A DNA stretch of 64,000 bases from Variovorax davisae (GTDB lineage Bacteria > Pseudomonadota > Gammaproteobacteria > Burkholderiales > Burkholderiaceae_C). The position numbers and the translations under genes are program-made. Position 1 is the first letter of the stretch. Each line of letters begins with the position of its first letter. The stretch is from assembly GCF_030316845.1 (NCBI RefSeq), contig NZ_JASZYS010000020.1, forward strand, positions 1 through 64,000, written 5' to 3'. Below the pieces are notes generated by a model. That model ran no database searches and was not told the DNA's origin. It saw only the letters and a list, made by a program, of their open reading frames with translations. Below are positions 16,730-25,697 of this stretch, piece by piece.

Positions 16730-17359
16730 ATGAACGAAGTTCTCATCGTCGAAGATCATCCTTTCGTCGCCGAAGCGACCAAGGAATTGCTCAGCAGGGC
16801 CTACCCACTGGTGAGTACGACTGTACGAAGCAACGCGAGTGCAGCAATCGAAGCCCTGACAGATCCCAACAGGGCATGGCATCGGATCCTGCTGGATCTC
16901 GATATACCTGGAGCGCACGGCCTGTCGGTGGCGACGGAAATTCAACGGCAGGGGTTGGCAGGAATCGCCTGTGTGGTCACGGCCACGCACCGCAGCGACT
17001 ACGTCGCCCAGATCAAGGCGATGGGATTCCTCGGCTACATCGTCAAGGCTACGCCGGTCGACGAGTTCGCTGCAGCTCTCGGGAAAATCTTTGTCGGAGT
17101 GCAATCGTTCGCTGCGCTGCCGGAGGGTGCCCAAGTCAGGCACGAGGTGGTCAGGCTGACACGCCGCCAGGCGCAGATTCTCGACCTGGTTAGAACAGGC
17201 TCCAACTCCAAGCAAATCGGCAGATCGCTGAAGCTCTCAGAGGGAACCGTCAACAACCACATCAACGCGGCGATGTCCGCGTTGGAGGTCAGCACACGGA
17301 GCCATGCGGTGGCAAAGGCTATCGAGTGCGGGATGCTGGGTTTCGGCACGCTGCACTGA
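16730..17359 (+). CDS. NarL/LuxR-type response regulator
   Basis: A 209-aa two-domain regulator. The receiver has the acidic pair E8/D9, the likely phospho-acceptor D56 in LLDLDIPG and the conserved Lys in YIVKATP near 105. The LuxR-type helix-turn-helix is at about 145-205 (LTRRQAQILDLV, then KQIGRSLKLSEGTVNNH). It would bind DNA after phosphorylation by the kinase encoded immediately downstream. GGGACGGAG precedes the ATG. The pair sits between the relaxosome genes and virB2, so control of transfer or pilus genes is the natural guess. Two KorB-like operators in front suggest the pair is itself part of the plasmid regulon. Confidence 0.88.
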   Translation: MNEVLIVEDHPFVAEATKELLSRAYPLVSTTVRSNASAAIEALTDPNRAWHRILLDLDIPGAHGLSVATEIQRQGLAGIACVVTATHRSDYVAQIKAMGFLGYIVKATPVDEFAAALGKIFVGVQSFAALPEGAQVRHEVVRLTRRQAQILDLVRTGSNSKQIGRSLKLSEGTVNNHINAAMSALEVSTRSHAVAKAIECGMLGFGTLH

Positions 17360-17361
17360 GC

Positions 17362-18684
17362 ATGCAGAAAGCGCTACCCGCAGGCTTTTGGTCGATCTCC
17401 TCCTGGATCGCGAACCAAGTTGCCTTCGTGCTCGCAGTCATAGCGATCTACGTTGCAGAAGTTGCGGAGCCAACGATCAGCAAGGCGAGGCTGGCCGCTT
17501 GGGTCGTCGCATCGATCACGAACTGGTTGGTCCGATGGGCGCTGTACAGCGCCAGGATGCATCTCCCTGGACCCGAATGGGGGAGGGTGGTCGCAATCGC
17601 GATGCTTGCAATTGCCGTCAGTCACTGGGCCTGGACGGTCGATGTGTTCATCGGCACAGACTTCACAACAACTTCCGTCGTGCTGGTCGTGGCATTCGTG
17701 ATGATGAGCATCGCGGCGATGGCCGGCTGGATCGCCCAGCCTGTGCATGCGACGACGTACGTCGCTGCGCTATGGCTTGCGCTGTCGACCAAGGCAGCGC
17801 TGACCGACCTGGTTGGGATCAATGTGCTCATCGTCCTCAATGCTTGCGTCGTGCTGATGATGGTCATCTCGATCATTTCGCATTCCCGTCTGCGCCCCCT
17901 CATGGAACGACGGGACCAAGCCGATCGGATCGTTGTCGAAATGCGGCGCACGAATGCGCAGCTCGAAGAGATGCGAAGCGAAGCGGCCGCGACCCTCAAG
18001 AGTAGATCGACGTTCTTCGCCGGCGCGAGCCACGACTTCAAACAGCGGCTGCATGCGATGAAGCTGATGGCTTTTTCGACGATCGCGGACCTGCCTGCAG
18101 ACGACAAAGCTCGCTGGGCATTGAGTCGGATGTCCGATGAGGTTGAAGAGCTTGAGGACTACTTCAAACACATCCTGGAATTCGCGCGCATCGAGGCGCA
18201 TGACATGGCGCCCGAGGTGCGGCCCATGCAGCTGCAGCGCCTGCTTCAAAAGCTCGATCTTCAATTCGAGAATGTCGCCGCAGCGCGCGACATCCGGCTC
18301 ATGTTCAGAACGACAGACATCGAGGTCGTGACGGATCCAGCGATGCTGCAGCGAATGCTCGAGAACCTTCTTTCGAACGCTGTGAAATTCACAAGCCGCG
18401 GGGTCCTGGTGGCCGCGCGCCGCCGTGGTGCCAAAGTCCTCGTAGAGGTCTGGGACCAAGGGCCGGGCATCCGACCGGAGGTCATGCCCGACATCTTCGA
18501 GGCATTCCATCAGGACAGAAGTGAAGCAAGCCGCCAGGCAGGAGGATTCGGCCTCGGCCTCTTTCTGGTCAAGCGGTTCGCAGATCGACTTGAGCATCGC
18601 GTATCGGTGGAAAGCCGAGTAGGGCGAGGCTCCGTTTTCCGCATCGAGCTGCCCATACACCGGCTGTCTCCCACGCCAACGTAG
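17362..18684 (+). CDS. Membrane sensor histidine kinase
   Basis: A 440-aa kinase starting 2 bases after the regulator stop. About six hydrophobic segments fill residues 8-175 with almost no periplasmic loop, so the signal is probably sensed in or near the membrane. The H-box ASHDFKQRLHAMKL has phospho-acceptor H224 and resembles the SHDLRQPLHAL group of kinases that pair with NarL-type regulators. The N-box NLLSNAVKFT, G1 DQGPGI and G2 GFGLGLFLVK follow. All catalytic motifs are present, so it should be active. A shadow frame on the opposite strand is not a gene. Confidence 0.88.
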   Translation: MQKALPAGFWSISSWIANQVAFVLAVIAIYVAEVAEPTISKARLAAWVVASITNWLVRWALYSARMHLPGPEWGRVVAIAMLAIAVSHWAWTVDVFIGTDFTTTSVVLVVAFVMMSIAAMAGWIAQPVHATTYVAALWLALSTKAALTDLVGINVLIVLNACVVLMMVISIISHSRLRPLMERRDQADRIVVEMRRTNAQLEEMRSEAAATLKSRSTFFAGASHDFKQRLHAMKLMAFSTIADLPADDKARWALSRMSDEVEELEDYFKHILEFARIEAHDMAPEVRPMQLQRLLQKLDLQFENVAAARDIRLMFRTTDIEVVTDPAMLQRMLENLLSNAVKFTSRGVLVAARRRGAKVLVEVWDQGPGIRPEVMPDIFEAFHQDRSEASRQAGGFGLGLFLVKRFADRLEHRVSVESRVGRGSVFRIELPIHRLSPTPT

Positions 18685-19003
18685 GGCGCGCAATGCGCCC
18701 TGGAGAGGTCGCCTTCAGGCGCGCTCTCGGCCCGTTATCGCTGCCTCCACCGCAGCAGACGACAGGACTCTGCACGTCCGCAATTTTCTCGGCTCGCACA
18801 ACCCACCAAGGGTGCGGTTGGGTGTATATTCGGTTGTCGTTTCGGTTGGCAAACAAGATTATTTTTAGGTTTACTCTTGTGATAAAGCAGGCCGAAACAT
18901 CAAGGCGCTCAGGGAGAAATTAAGTGTGCCGGGTACGCCCACCAAGAGGCGGCCCGGCTTGGTTTGACATCAACAGAGGCCTGAGGGGTCTCGGGAGTTA
19001 GAA
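18685..19003 (+). promoter_or_regulatory. Promoter/leader region of the virB2-pil operon with 12-bp repeat array
   Basis: This 319-base gene-free stretch precedes virB2. Units of the 12-bp repeat start at 18832 (GGTTG), 18844 (GGTTG), 18856 (AGATT) and 18868 (GGTTT), exactly in phase, with a weaker one at 18820. The sequence becomes AT-rich at 18850-18890, fitting a promoter. The leader from there to the ATG at 19004 is over 100 bases and contains CCGGGTACGCCC...GGCGGCCCGG-like pairing. No small gene is supported. Confidence 0.6.
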
Positions 19004-19315
19004 GTGAAAACTGGTTTGTTCAAAGTCTCGGAGCGCGCGCAAAGCGCCGTCGTGAATGCTCGCAATGCGTATGCGCTCATGGCGGTGCTTTTCATGTGCT
19101 CGCCGGCCTACGCGCAGTTCGAAAAAGCCACGCAAGGACTGAACAAGGTGCAGACGTGGCTGCTGTCGATCGGCGCTGTCGTCGTGACGCTCGCGATCAT
19201 GCTCACGGGCTTTCGCATGATGTTCCAGGCCGCTCAGTGGAAAGACACCGCGCCGGTCTTCTGGGGTGGCATTCTGGTCGGCAGCGGCAGCGCGATTTCG
19301 TCGCTGTTCTTCTGA
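19004..19315 (+). CDS. virB2: VirB2-like conjugative pilin
   Basis: A 103-aa pilin precursor. A long signal peptide ends near SPAYA (about residue 38). The mature part has a short amphipathic N-terminus, then two membrane segments (about 50-68 and 82-103) typical of VirB2/TrbC pilins. It forms the extracellular conjugation pilus. It opens the virB operon, and its stop overlaps the virB3 ATG by one base (TGATG). Confidence 0.85.
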   Translation: MKTGLFKVSERAQSAVVNARNAYALMAVLFMCSPAYAQFEKATQGLNKVQTWLLSIGAVVVTLAIMLTGFRMMFQAAQWKDTAPVFWGGILVGSGSAISSLFF

Positions 19316-19635
19316 TGCGAGATCGCATCTTCAAAGGCGCCACGCGCCCCGCGATGATGCTTGGGGTCCCAATCGTGCCGTGCATTCTGGTGATTGGGGC
19401 CTTCATTGTTTTGGCGATGTGGGCTCTGGTGTTCTCCGGGGCCGTCACTGGCCTCTCCGTCCTGGTCGTGCTCGTCTTCGTCATCGCCGTCATGCGCTAC
19501 ATGTCGAGCCAGGATGACCACCGCCTCAATCAGTACCTGATGTACCTGCGCAGCCGGCCATTCCGCCGGAACGCGCATTTCTGGCGAGCGCACAGCATGT
19601 CGCCAACCAACTACAAGAAAAGGGGAGGGCCGTGA
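19315..19635 (+). CDS. virB3: VirB3-like inner-membrane T4SS protein
   Basis: A 106-aa protein with two adjacent membrane segments (about residues 15-60) and a basic C-terminus containing the typical RYMSSQDDHRLNQYL stretch. VirB3 sits in the inner membrane and partners VirB4. The ATG at 19315 overlaps the virB2 stop; a longer frame beginning at 19096 would overlap virB2 and is rejected. Confidence 0.85.
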   Translation: MRDRIFKGATRPAMMLGVPIVPCILVIGAFIVLAMWALVFSGAVTGLSVLVVLVFVIAVMRYMSSQDDHRLNQYLMYLRSRPFRRNAHFWRAHSMSPTNYKKRGGP

Positions 19636-22031
19636 GCGCCGTTCTTAACTCGATGCAGCTGAGTTCGCGGGAAGACTCGCCCAGCCGCGTCATCCCCATG
19701 TCGTATGCACTGACCGAAGAGGTCGTTGTACTGAAGACCGGCGACTACGTCTCCTCATGGCTGATCGAAGGGCTCCCCTTCGAGGGCCTGAGCAACGATG
19801 AAGCGCTCGCGCAAATGAACTCGTTGAATCAACTCATTCGAAGCCTTTCGAATGGGAAGTACTCGTTCTGGGTTCATCGCATTCGTCGCGCGATCGGCGA
19901 CAGCCTGGACCTTCCACCCGAAGGCTTCGCGAACGCAATGATGGCGAAGTACTACGAGCAAATGGAGAGCGGCGGCCTGATGGCAACGCAGATCTATTTG
20001 ACGATCGTCTACAGGCCCTACCCGCAGAAAGCACGCGGCATCTTCGGCAACGTGGCACGCACTGCCGAGGAATTCCGCGCGGAGAACGAAGCCGCGCTGG
20101 ATGTGATGGACAACCTGAACCGCCAGGTCATGAGCACGCTGGCCGACTACCGTCCTACGCTGCTGGGCGCCTACGAATCCAAGGGCCATAAGTTCAGCGA
20201 CCAGCTCGCCTTGTATGCCTTCCTCGCGAATGGAAGCTGGCGGCCGGTGCCTCTGAAGAATGTCCCCCTGGACCGCTACCTTTCGCGTGCACGGCTGTTC
20301 TTCGGCTCCGAAATGATCGAGACACGCGACGAGCACGGATCGATCTTCAGTGCGTTCGTCGACATCAAGGACTACGCTGATTTCACGTCTCCCGGTGTGC
20401 TGAACACGATGTTGGGCCTTCCCTGCGAGTACGTCGAAACGCACTCGTTCTCGCCCATGAACGCCCGTGACGCTCAAGCCGTCCTAAAGAAGCAACGCAA
20501 CCAGCTCATCAGCTCCGAAGACAACGCGCAGTCGCAAGTCGAGGAGATGACGCAGGCGATCGACGATGTGATCAGCGGCAACTTCTCGTTCGGCGAGTAC
20601 CACTACACGATCCAAGTGAAGGGCACCTCGCCTGAGAAAGTGAAAGTTGCGCGAGCTGCTGCGATCGATGCGCTGGGGGATGCAGCATTCCTCGGCGTAC
20701 CTCTTGACCTGGTCACGGACCATGCATTCGCTGCGCAGATGCCGGGCAACTGGCGTTCGCGCCCGCGTGTCGCGAATCTCAGTTCGCGTAACTTCACCGG
20801 GCTTTGCTCGCTGCACAACTTCAGCAACGGCAAGCGCGACGGGAACCCATGGGGTGAGGCCGTCACCATTCTCCAATCGCCCGCTGGCCAGCCCGTCTAC
20901 TTCAACTTTCACGATACCGAAAGGGACAAGGACGCTTTCGACGAGAAAGCGCTTGGCAACACGCAAATCATCGGCATGTCAGGCGGCGGCAAAACGGTCC
21001 TTGCCTTGTTCCTTCTTCAGAACCTCGCAAAGTACGGAACACAAACGGTGGTCTTCGACAAGGACCGCGGCGCTGAAATTTTCGTGCGCGCCATCGGTGG
21101 CAAGTACCTCGCCCTGGAGCGCGGGGCCCAGACTGGCTTCGCTCCGTTCAAGATGGATCCAACGCCGGAAACGCTCTTGTTCTGGGGCGACCTCATCATG
21201 TTCTGCACGATGGTGAGCGGGCGGCCCCATACCGCAAGGGAAGAGGCTGACATTCGCCATGCGGTCATGGCCGTCAGCATGCTGCCAACGCAGCATCGGA
21301 GCTTTGCGGCGGTCCTCCAGAACCTGCCCGACACCGAAGAAAACAGCGTCGCCGCGCGCTTGCAAAAGTGGTGTCGCACGGGTACTGACGTTGAAGGTCC
21401 TCTCGGGTGGGCCTTGGATTCCGATGACGATTTGCTGCAGTTCGAAGACGGTCGCTGCTACGGCTTCGACTACACCGAACTGCTTGACGATGACCGCACG
21501 TGCCCCGCGATCATGATGTACCTCATGTACCGCGTCGAGCAACTGATCGACGGTCGGCGTTTCGCGTTCTTCATGGACGAGTACTGGAAGGCCCTCTCGG
21601 TCAGCTACTTCGAGGACTTCGCGAAGAACAAGCAGAAGACGATCCGGAAGCAAAACGGCTTTGGCGTCTACATGACGCAAAGCCCATCCGACACGCTCGC
21701 AAGCCCGATTGCTCGAACCCTCATCGAGCAAACGGCGACGTTCATCTTTCTGCCAAACGTCTCAGCCGACAGATCCGAATACGTCGGCGGCTTCAAGTTG
21801 ACCGACGCTGAGTTCGATGTCGTCGCCGCACTCCCCAAGGGCTCGCGGATGTTCGCCATCAAGCAGGGCAATCGCTTCTATCTCGCGTCGCTGGACCTGC
21901 ACAGGTTTCGCGACGAACTCAAGGTGTTGTCGGGCACGACAGACAACGTCGCTCGGCTCGAGAAACTGCGGGTCCGGTTCGGCGATGAGCCGAGCGCATG
22001 GCTCGCTCCATTCATCAAGGGGGAATCATGA
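19632..22031 (+). CDS. virB4: VirB4 T4SS ATPase
   Basis: A 799-aa protein of normal VirB4 length, starting with GTG overlapping the virB3 stop (GTGA). The CagE/TrbE/VirB domain fills the N-terminal half; the C-terminal ATPase has Walker A GMSGGGKT at about 447-454 and Walker B FFMDEYWK near 650. It energises pilus assembly and substrate transfer at the cytoplasmic base. It is translationally coupled to virB5 by a 4-base overlap. Confidence 0.95.
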   Translation: MSAVLNSMQLSSREDSPSRVIPMSYALTEEVVVLKTGDYVSSWLIEGLPFEGLSNDEALAQMNSLNQLIRSLSNGKYSFWVHRIRRAIGDSLDLPPEGFANAMMAKYYEQMESGGLMATQIYLTIVYRPYPQKARGIFGNVARTAEEFRAENEAALDVMDNLNRQVMSTLADYRPTLLGAYESKGHKFSDQLALYAFLANGSWRPVPLKNVPLDRYLSRARLFFGSEMIETRDEHGSIFSAFVDIKDYADFTSPGVLNTMLGLPCEYVETHSFSPMNARDAQAVLKKQRNQLISSEDNAQSQVEEMTQAIDDVISGNFSFGEYHYTIQVKGTSPEKVKVARAAAIDALGDAAFLGVPLDLVTDHAFAAQMPGNWRSRPRVANLSSRNFTGLCSLHNFSNGKRDGNPWGEAVTILQSPAGQPVYFNFHDTERDKDAFDEKALGNTQIIGMSGGGKTVLALFLLQNLAKYGTQTVVFDKDRGAEIFVRAIGGKYLALERGAQTGFAPFKMDPTPETLLFWGDLIMFCTMVSGRPHTAREEADIRHAVMAVSMLPTQHRSFAAVLQNLPDTEENSVAARLQKWCRTGTDVEGPLGWALDSDDDLLQFEDGRCYGFDYTELLDDDRTCPAIMMYLMYRVEQLIDGRRFAFFMDEYWKALSVSYFEDFAKNKQKTIRKQNGFGVYMTQSPSDTLASPIARTLIEQTATFIFLPNVSADRSEYVGGFKLTDAEFDVVAALPKGSRMFAIKQGNRFYLASLDLHRFRDELKVLSGTTDNVARLEKLRVRFGDEPSAWLAPFIKGES

Positions 22032-22744
22032 AATTCATTACGGCAGTCGTGCGGAATGCGGCAGCGGCAGTTCTGCTTGCGGCATCGTCCGCCGGCGCTT
22101 TCGCGCAAATTCCAGTGACCGACTTGCTCGGCCTGGCACAAGAAATTCAGCAAGTGGCTTCCTGGGTTCAGCAGTACCAGCAGATGGCCGATCAGCTGAA
22201 GGCGCAGAAGGAACAGCTTGAAGCGGTCAAGGGCGGTCGCGGCATGGCCCAGCTCGCGGGGAACATGGCGCGGCAGGAGCTTCCGAGTGACTTCGCCGGT
22301 ACGTACGACCAGCTGCGCACTCAAGGCGCTGCAGGTGCTTCGAGCGCAGCAAGGACCGTTTACGAAAACGTCAAGCGTTACGACTGCTCGCAGAAGTTCC
22401 CCACCGACCAGCGGTCTCGCATCAGCTGTGAATCCTCGACGATGGCGGCACCGGAGAACATCTCGCTGCTCAACACCGTAGTGAAGGCTGCGCAAAAGCG
22501 GCAGACGGACTTGAAGCAACTGCAGTCGTCAGTCGACACCTCGGACGCCAAGGCCGCCGCGGACTTGGCGAACCGCCTCTCCGTGGAAATCGCCTACATC
22601 CAGAACGAAAAGGTGATGCTGGATATGGCGCTCCAGCAGCGCGAACAGCAGCTCGCCCTTACCCGTCAGCAGCAGGCAGAGGAGGGCTCGAAGCGCCTAA
22701 CCCGATCCAGCGGCGGCGGTTCGAATCCCTTCAACCTGAACTAG
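22028..22744 (+). CDS. virB5: VirB5-like pilus-tip protein
   Basis: A 238-aa exported protein from the ATG at 22028, which overlaps the virB4 stop and follows AAGGGGGAA. The signal peptide ends near AGAFA. The mature protein is largely helical and Gln-rich (EIQQVASWVQQYQQMADQL), with two Cys in the middle and a Gln/Arg-rich C-terminal helix, matching VirB5/TrbF-like minor pilus proteins that contact recipients. Confidence 0.85.
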   Translation: MKFITAVVRNAAAAVLLAASSAGAFAQIPVTDLLGLAQEIQQVASWVQQYQQMADQLKAQKEQLEAVKGGRGMAQLAGNMARQELPSDFAGTYDQLRTQGAAGASSAARTVYENVKRYDCSQKFPTDQRSRISCESSTMAAPENISLLNTVVKAAQKRQTDLKQLQSSVDTSDAKAAADLANRLSVEIAYIQNEKVMLDMALQQREQQLALTRQQQAEEGSKRLTRSSGGGSNPFNLN

Positions 22745-22753
22745 CCCGAAAGC

Positions 22754-23065
22754 ATGAAAGCTCTCGCTGCTTCGCTATTTGCAATCAGTTGCCTGCTTGT
22801 GGGCGGCTGCAATGCCTCTGGGAATGCTGAGAAATTTGTGGGCAACTGGCATCGCGTCAAGTACCCGCAAGAGACGCTGACCGTGTCGCACGAGGGGCGC
22901 GGAAGGCTGGTCTTCGAAGCGCACGACTACACGTCCGGTGCACCTGCCATCGGCCAGCTATCAGGCGATCAAGTGCAGTTCGGTGGTCTCGTGTCAGCCC
23001 AGTCCATCGCCGCTCTGCGTGAGAACGGCAATCTCATCTACTTCGGCCGGGAGTACACACGCTAA
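22754..23065 (+). CDS. Lipoprotein in the VirB7/entry-exclusion position
   Basis: A 103-aa lipoprotein with lipobox LVGGC at residues 15-19. The rest is a small beta-rich domain (KFVGNWHRV, LVFEAHDY). In related plasmids a lipoprotein between virB5 and virB6 is either VirB7 or the entry-exclusion factor Eex. The length exceeds a minimal VirB7 and suits Eex, but there is no diagnostic motif. It overlaps virB6 by one base. Confidence 0.7.
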   Translation: MKALAASLFAISCLLVGGCNASGNAEKFVGNWHRVKYPQETLTVSHEGRGRLVFEAHDYTSGAPAIGQLSGDQVQFGGLVSAQSIAALRENGNLIYFGREYTR

Positions 23066-24288
23066 TGGCTGATTTCCAAGTCATCGCGCCCCTGGCGTCG
23101 AAGATCCTTGATGCGACGAATGCTTGGTCCGGTGTCGCCGGCAAGCTAAGCGGTCTGGTCATGGCGCCGATCCTGGTCGGCGTCACCCTGACCATCATGT
23201 GGCACGGCTTCAACATCCTGCGTGGTGCCGGCGGTCAACACGCCATCCTCGATGTCTTCGCGAAGTTCATTCGCGCATTCCTGGTCGTCGGCCTAGCGAT
23301 CTCTGCAGGAGCCTATTCGGAAAACGTGGTCGGGTTCTTCCAAGAATTGCGCAGTGGCCTGACAAGCATGTTCGTCAGCGGCAACGCAACGAGCTACCAA
23401 GCTCTGGACACTGCCGTCTCGGCTGCACTGTCGAGCTGGGATCCGACCTGGGCGTGGGCCTCCGAACACATCTCGCTGATTTCGACATCGCCCGACACGT
23501 CCGGGATCGTTGCGCTCGGGTGCTGGTTCTTCATGGTCGGCGCAATGCTGATCTTCGCAACGCTCTGCGCGATCAATCTCATCGTGATTGATTTCGCTCT
23601 CGCTTTGATCTTTGCCCTGGGCCCGATCTTTGTTGCCTGCTTCGCCTTTCAGTCGACAGCTCGATTCACGGACGCATGGATGGGCGGCGTCCTGAAGTAC
23701 ACGTTCACGGCCGTTGTGATTTCCGCGGTGGTCGGCATTGGGATGGGAATCCTGCAGACGTTCACCGGCGCCCTGGCCGCCAGCGCAGGCGCGCTCGATT
23801 TCGTCACGGCTGCATTCGCTGCAGTCGGGGCATCTGTGATCTTGTGCGTTCTGACATCGCGGATCCCGAGCATCGCGGGCGACATCGTCGGAGGGATTGG
23901 CATCTCGGCGTTTGGCCCTTCGATGGCTTCAACGCCGTTGTCGGCGGCAAAGTCCTTGGCGAGCGGAGCTGTCGGTGGAGTTGCGAAAGCGGGCGCGTTT
24001 GGTGCTGGGCGCATGGCCGGCTCCGCTGCAGGTGAAGCACTCGGCAAGGCTGGCCGGGCCGTGGCAGAAACGAACCTCGGCTCCAAGGTCGCGGGCGCGG
24101 CGCGCGCGTCAAGCGGACTGGCCGAAGCGATGACGGGGCCAGGCCTCAAGAACGCATTTTCTCTCGGCCGTGGCGGCACCGGCTCCATCACCGGAGGCGA
24201 TCCCGTGGCATCAGCTAGGCCCGTTGAGAAACAGCACGTTCCATCGCATCCGGTCATGGCGTATCGCGCAAAAACGCGCGCCCGCTAA
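23065..24288 (+). CDS. virB6: VirB6/TrbL-like polytopic channel protein
   Basis: A 407-aa inner-membrane protein with about six membrane segments between residues 25 and 275, including the usual cluster IFALGPIFVACFAFQ. A Gly/Ala/Ser-rich cytoplasmic tail follows. VirB6 forms part of the translocation channel. The ATG overlaps the lipoprotein stop (TAATG). It is the last virB gene before the pil genes begin 30 bases downstream. Confidence 0.9.
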   Translation: MADFQVIAPLASKILDATNAWSGVAGKLSGLVMAPILVGVTLTIMWHGFNILRGAGGQHAILDVFAKFIRAFLVVGLAISAGAYSENVVGFFQELRSGLTSMFVSGNATSYQALDTAVSAALSSWDPTWAWASEHISLISTSPDTSGIVALGCWFFMVGAMLIFATLCAINLIVIDFALALIFALGPIFVACFAFQSTARFTDAWMGGVLKYTFTAVVISAVVGIGMGILQTFTGALAASAGALDFVTAAFAAVGASVILCVLTSRIPSIAGDIVGGIGISAFGPSMASTPLSAAKSLASGAVGGVAKAGAFGAGRMAGSAAGEALGKAGRAVAETNLGSKVAGAARASSGLAEAMTGPGLKNAFSLGRGGTGSITGGDPVASARPVEKQHVPSHPVMAYRAKTRAR

Positions 24289-24318
24289 CCACACAACAAG
24301 TCTTTCAGGGAGTTCGAA

Positions 24319-25185
24319 ATGTTGAAAACAGCACCGCTCTATGCGGCGGTCTTGGCCTTGTGCGCCTGCACCTCGGCGCCGACCGTGAAATTTCCCAGCG
24401 GCAGTTCTACTCGAGTCGCCATCAACGCGCCCATGAAGCCCATTGCGGCTGCGGTTGCCCCCATTCAAACGTCACCAGCATCTGCCGGCTCGGCCGCGCC
24501 GCTTACAGCAGCCAAGGCGACCGCGCAGGCCACCGGCAAGAAGCCCGTGGTGGCAGCTATCGAGCATCCCCCAGAACCGTTGCAGCTCAGGGTGTACCTG
24601 GTCAACGGCAACGAGCGCTCGATGATGACCGTTCTGCGGCGCTGGGCGCGCACAGCGCGGGTTGATTTCACATGGGAAAGCGAAGTCGACTATCCGATCA
24701 CTTCGCGCATGCGTGCGATCGACGCGACCGACCTCGAAGGAGCGCTTGAGCAAATGCGCGCGGCTCTGGATGGCGTCCGCCTTCCGCTGGTCATCTCGAT
24801 GACCGCTGACGGCGTGGTTGTGCAGAACGGTGAGTTGCCGGTTGCGGTTGAAGCGCCCCCGGTTGAAGTACCTGCTGCGCCGGCTGCAGTGACACAGACA
24901 CCCTCCCCTGAGAAAGCGCCTACGGCTTGGGCCGTAGACAACGGCAAGACGCTTCAGGAGATCTTGGCGAAGTGGACCGCGCTCGCAGGCATCAAGCTCG
25001 TTTGGGAAAGCAAGGCTGAACACCCGTCGAGCGACGCAGTACGAGGCGCCACGTACTCGGGAAGCTTCAGGGAGGCCCTCGGCCACCTCGCTGGTCAGTA
25101 CGGCGAATTCAAAACACCGCTCGGCATGAAGTTCCTGGACAACGGGACAGCTCTGCGCGTCTACGACATGGCGGATGCGCCATGA
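24319..25185 (+). CDS. pilL: PilL-like lipoprotein with two TcpQ-type domains
   Basis: A 288-aa lipoprotein (lipobox near LALCAC, residues 13-18) with a Pro/Ala-rich linker, then two related modules: about 93-165 (VLRRWARTARVDFTWES) and about 207-285 (ILAKWTALAGIKLVWES). Both match the TcpQ/PilL domain that docks type IVb pilus secretins at the outer membrane. PilL of R64 begins the thin-pilus operon in the same way. A GGGAG box precedes the ATG. Tandem duplication of the domain is unusual. Confidence 0.75.
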   Translation: MLKTAPLYAAVLALCACTSAPTVKFPSGSSTRVAINAPMKPIAAAVAPIQTSPASAGSAAPLTAAKATAQATGKKPVVAAIEHPPEPLQLRVYLVNGNERSMMTVLRRWARTARVDFTWESEVDYPITSRMRAIDATDLEGALEQMRAALDGVRLPLVISMTADGVVVQNGELPVAVEAPPVEVPAAPAAVTQTPSPEKAPTAWAVDNGKTLQEILAKWTALAGIKLVWESKAEHPSSDAVRGATYSGSFREALGHLAGQYGEFKTPLGMKFLDNGTALRVYDMADAP

Positions 25186-25217
25186 GCAACGGTTCGATCA
25201 ATTCCAGGGAGTCAAGA

Positions 25218-25697
25218 ATGAAAACAAGGTCTACAAGGATCTGCGTAGTCGCGTCGTCGATGTTGATCGGCTGCTGCGCCCTCGCGCAAGACATTACGGT
25301 CGGCAATCAGCCCGACCTGGTGATCGGCGCGCAGAAGACGGCTAAGGCGGTGCCGGCGCCCGACACGGCCCTGAGCGCACCTGTCGTGACGGCAGTGCAG
25401 GCAGCGCCGGCACCCGGTCGGAGTTGGAACGTCGAGACCAAGGATGTGACCTTGGCCAACACCTTCCAGCGCTGGGCGGCTGTAGCAGGTTGGCGAGTGC
25501 GGTGGGATGCCGCTCAGAACGTCATGGTGGATGCGCCCGACACCTACAGCGGCACCTTCGAAGACGCTGTTGCTGCGCAACTCGCATCGCCCGGTATCGC
25601 CTACAGCGCCTATCCGCTTGAAGTGTGCTTCTACCCCAATACGCCTCCACTGGCCCGCGTGACGCGCAAGGGCGACCAACTCAAGGAATGCAAATGA
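25218..25697 (+). CDS. Second TcpQ-type protein of the pilus operon (PilM position)
   Basis: A 159-aa exported protein from the ATG at 25218 (AGGGAG 7 bases upstream); an earlier ATG at 25182 overlaps pilL and lacks a signal peptide. A signal peptide ends near CALAQ. The C-terminal domain (about 75-150; FQRWAAVAGWRVRWD) is a third TcpQ-like module related to those of the upstream gene. It occupies the pilM position between pilL and pilN, but I cannot show orthology to PilM. It overlaps pilN by 4 bases. Confidence 0.65.
   Translation: MKTRSTRICVVASSMLIGCCALAQDITVGNQPDLVIGAQKTAKAVPAPDTALSAPVVTAVQAAPAPGRSWNVETKDVTLANTFQRWAAVAGWRVRWDAAQNVMVDAPDTYSGTFEDAVAAQLASPGIAYSAYPLEVCFYPNTPPLARVTRKGDQLKECK

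Noticed and set aside
19096..19314. Longer virB3 starting inside virB2
   Set aside because: It overlaps virB2 with Arg/Asp-rich non-membrane sequence; the ATG at 19315 gives a normal VirB3.
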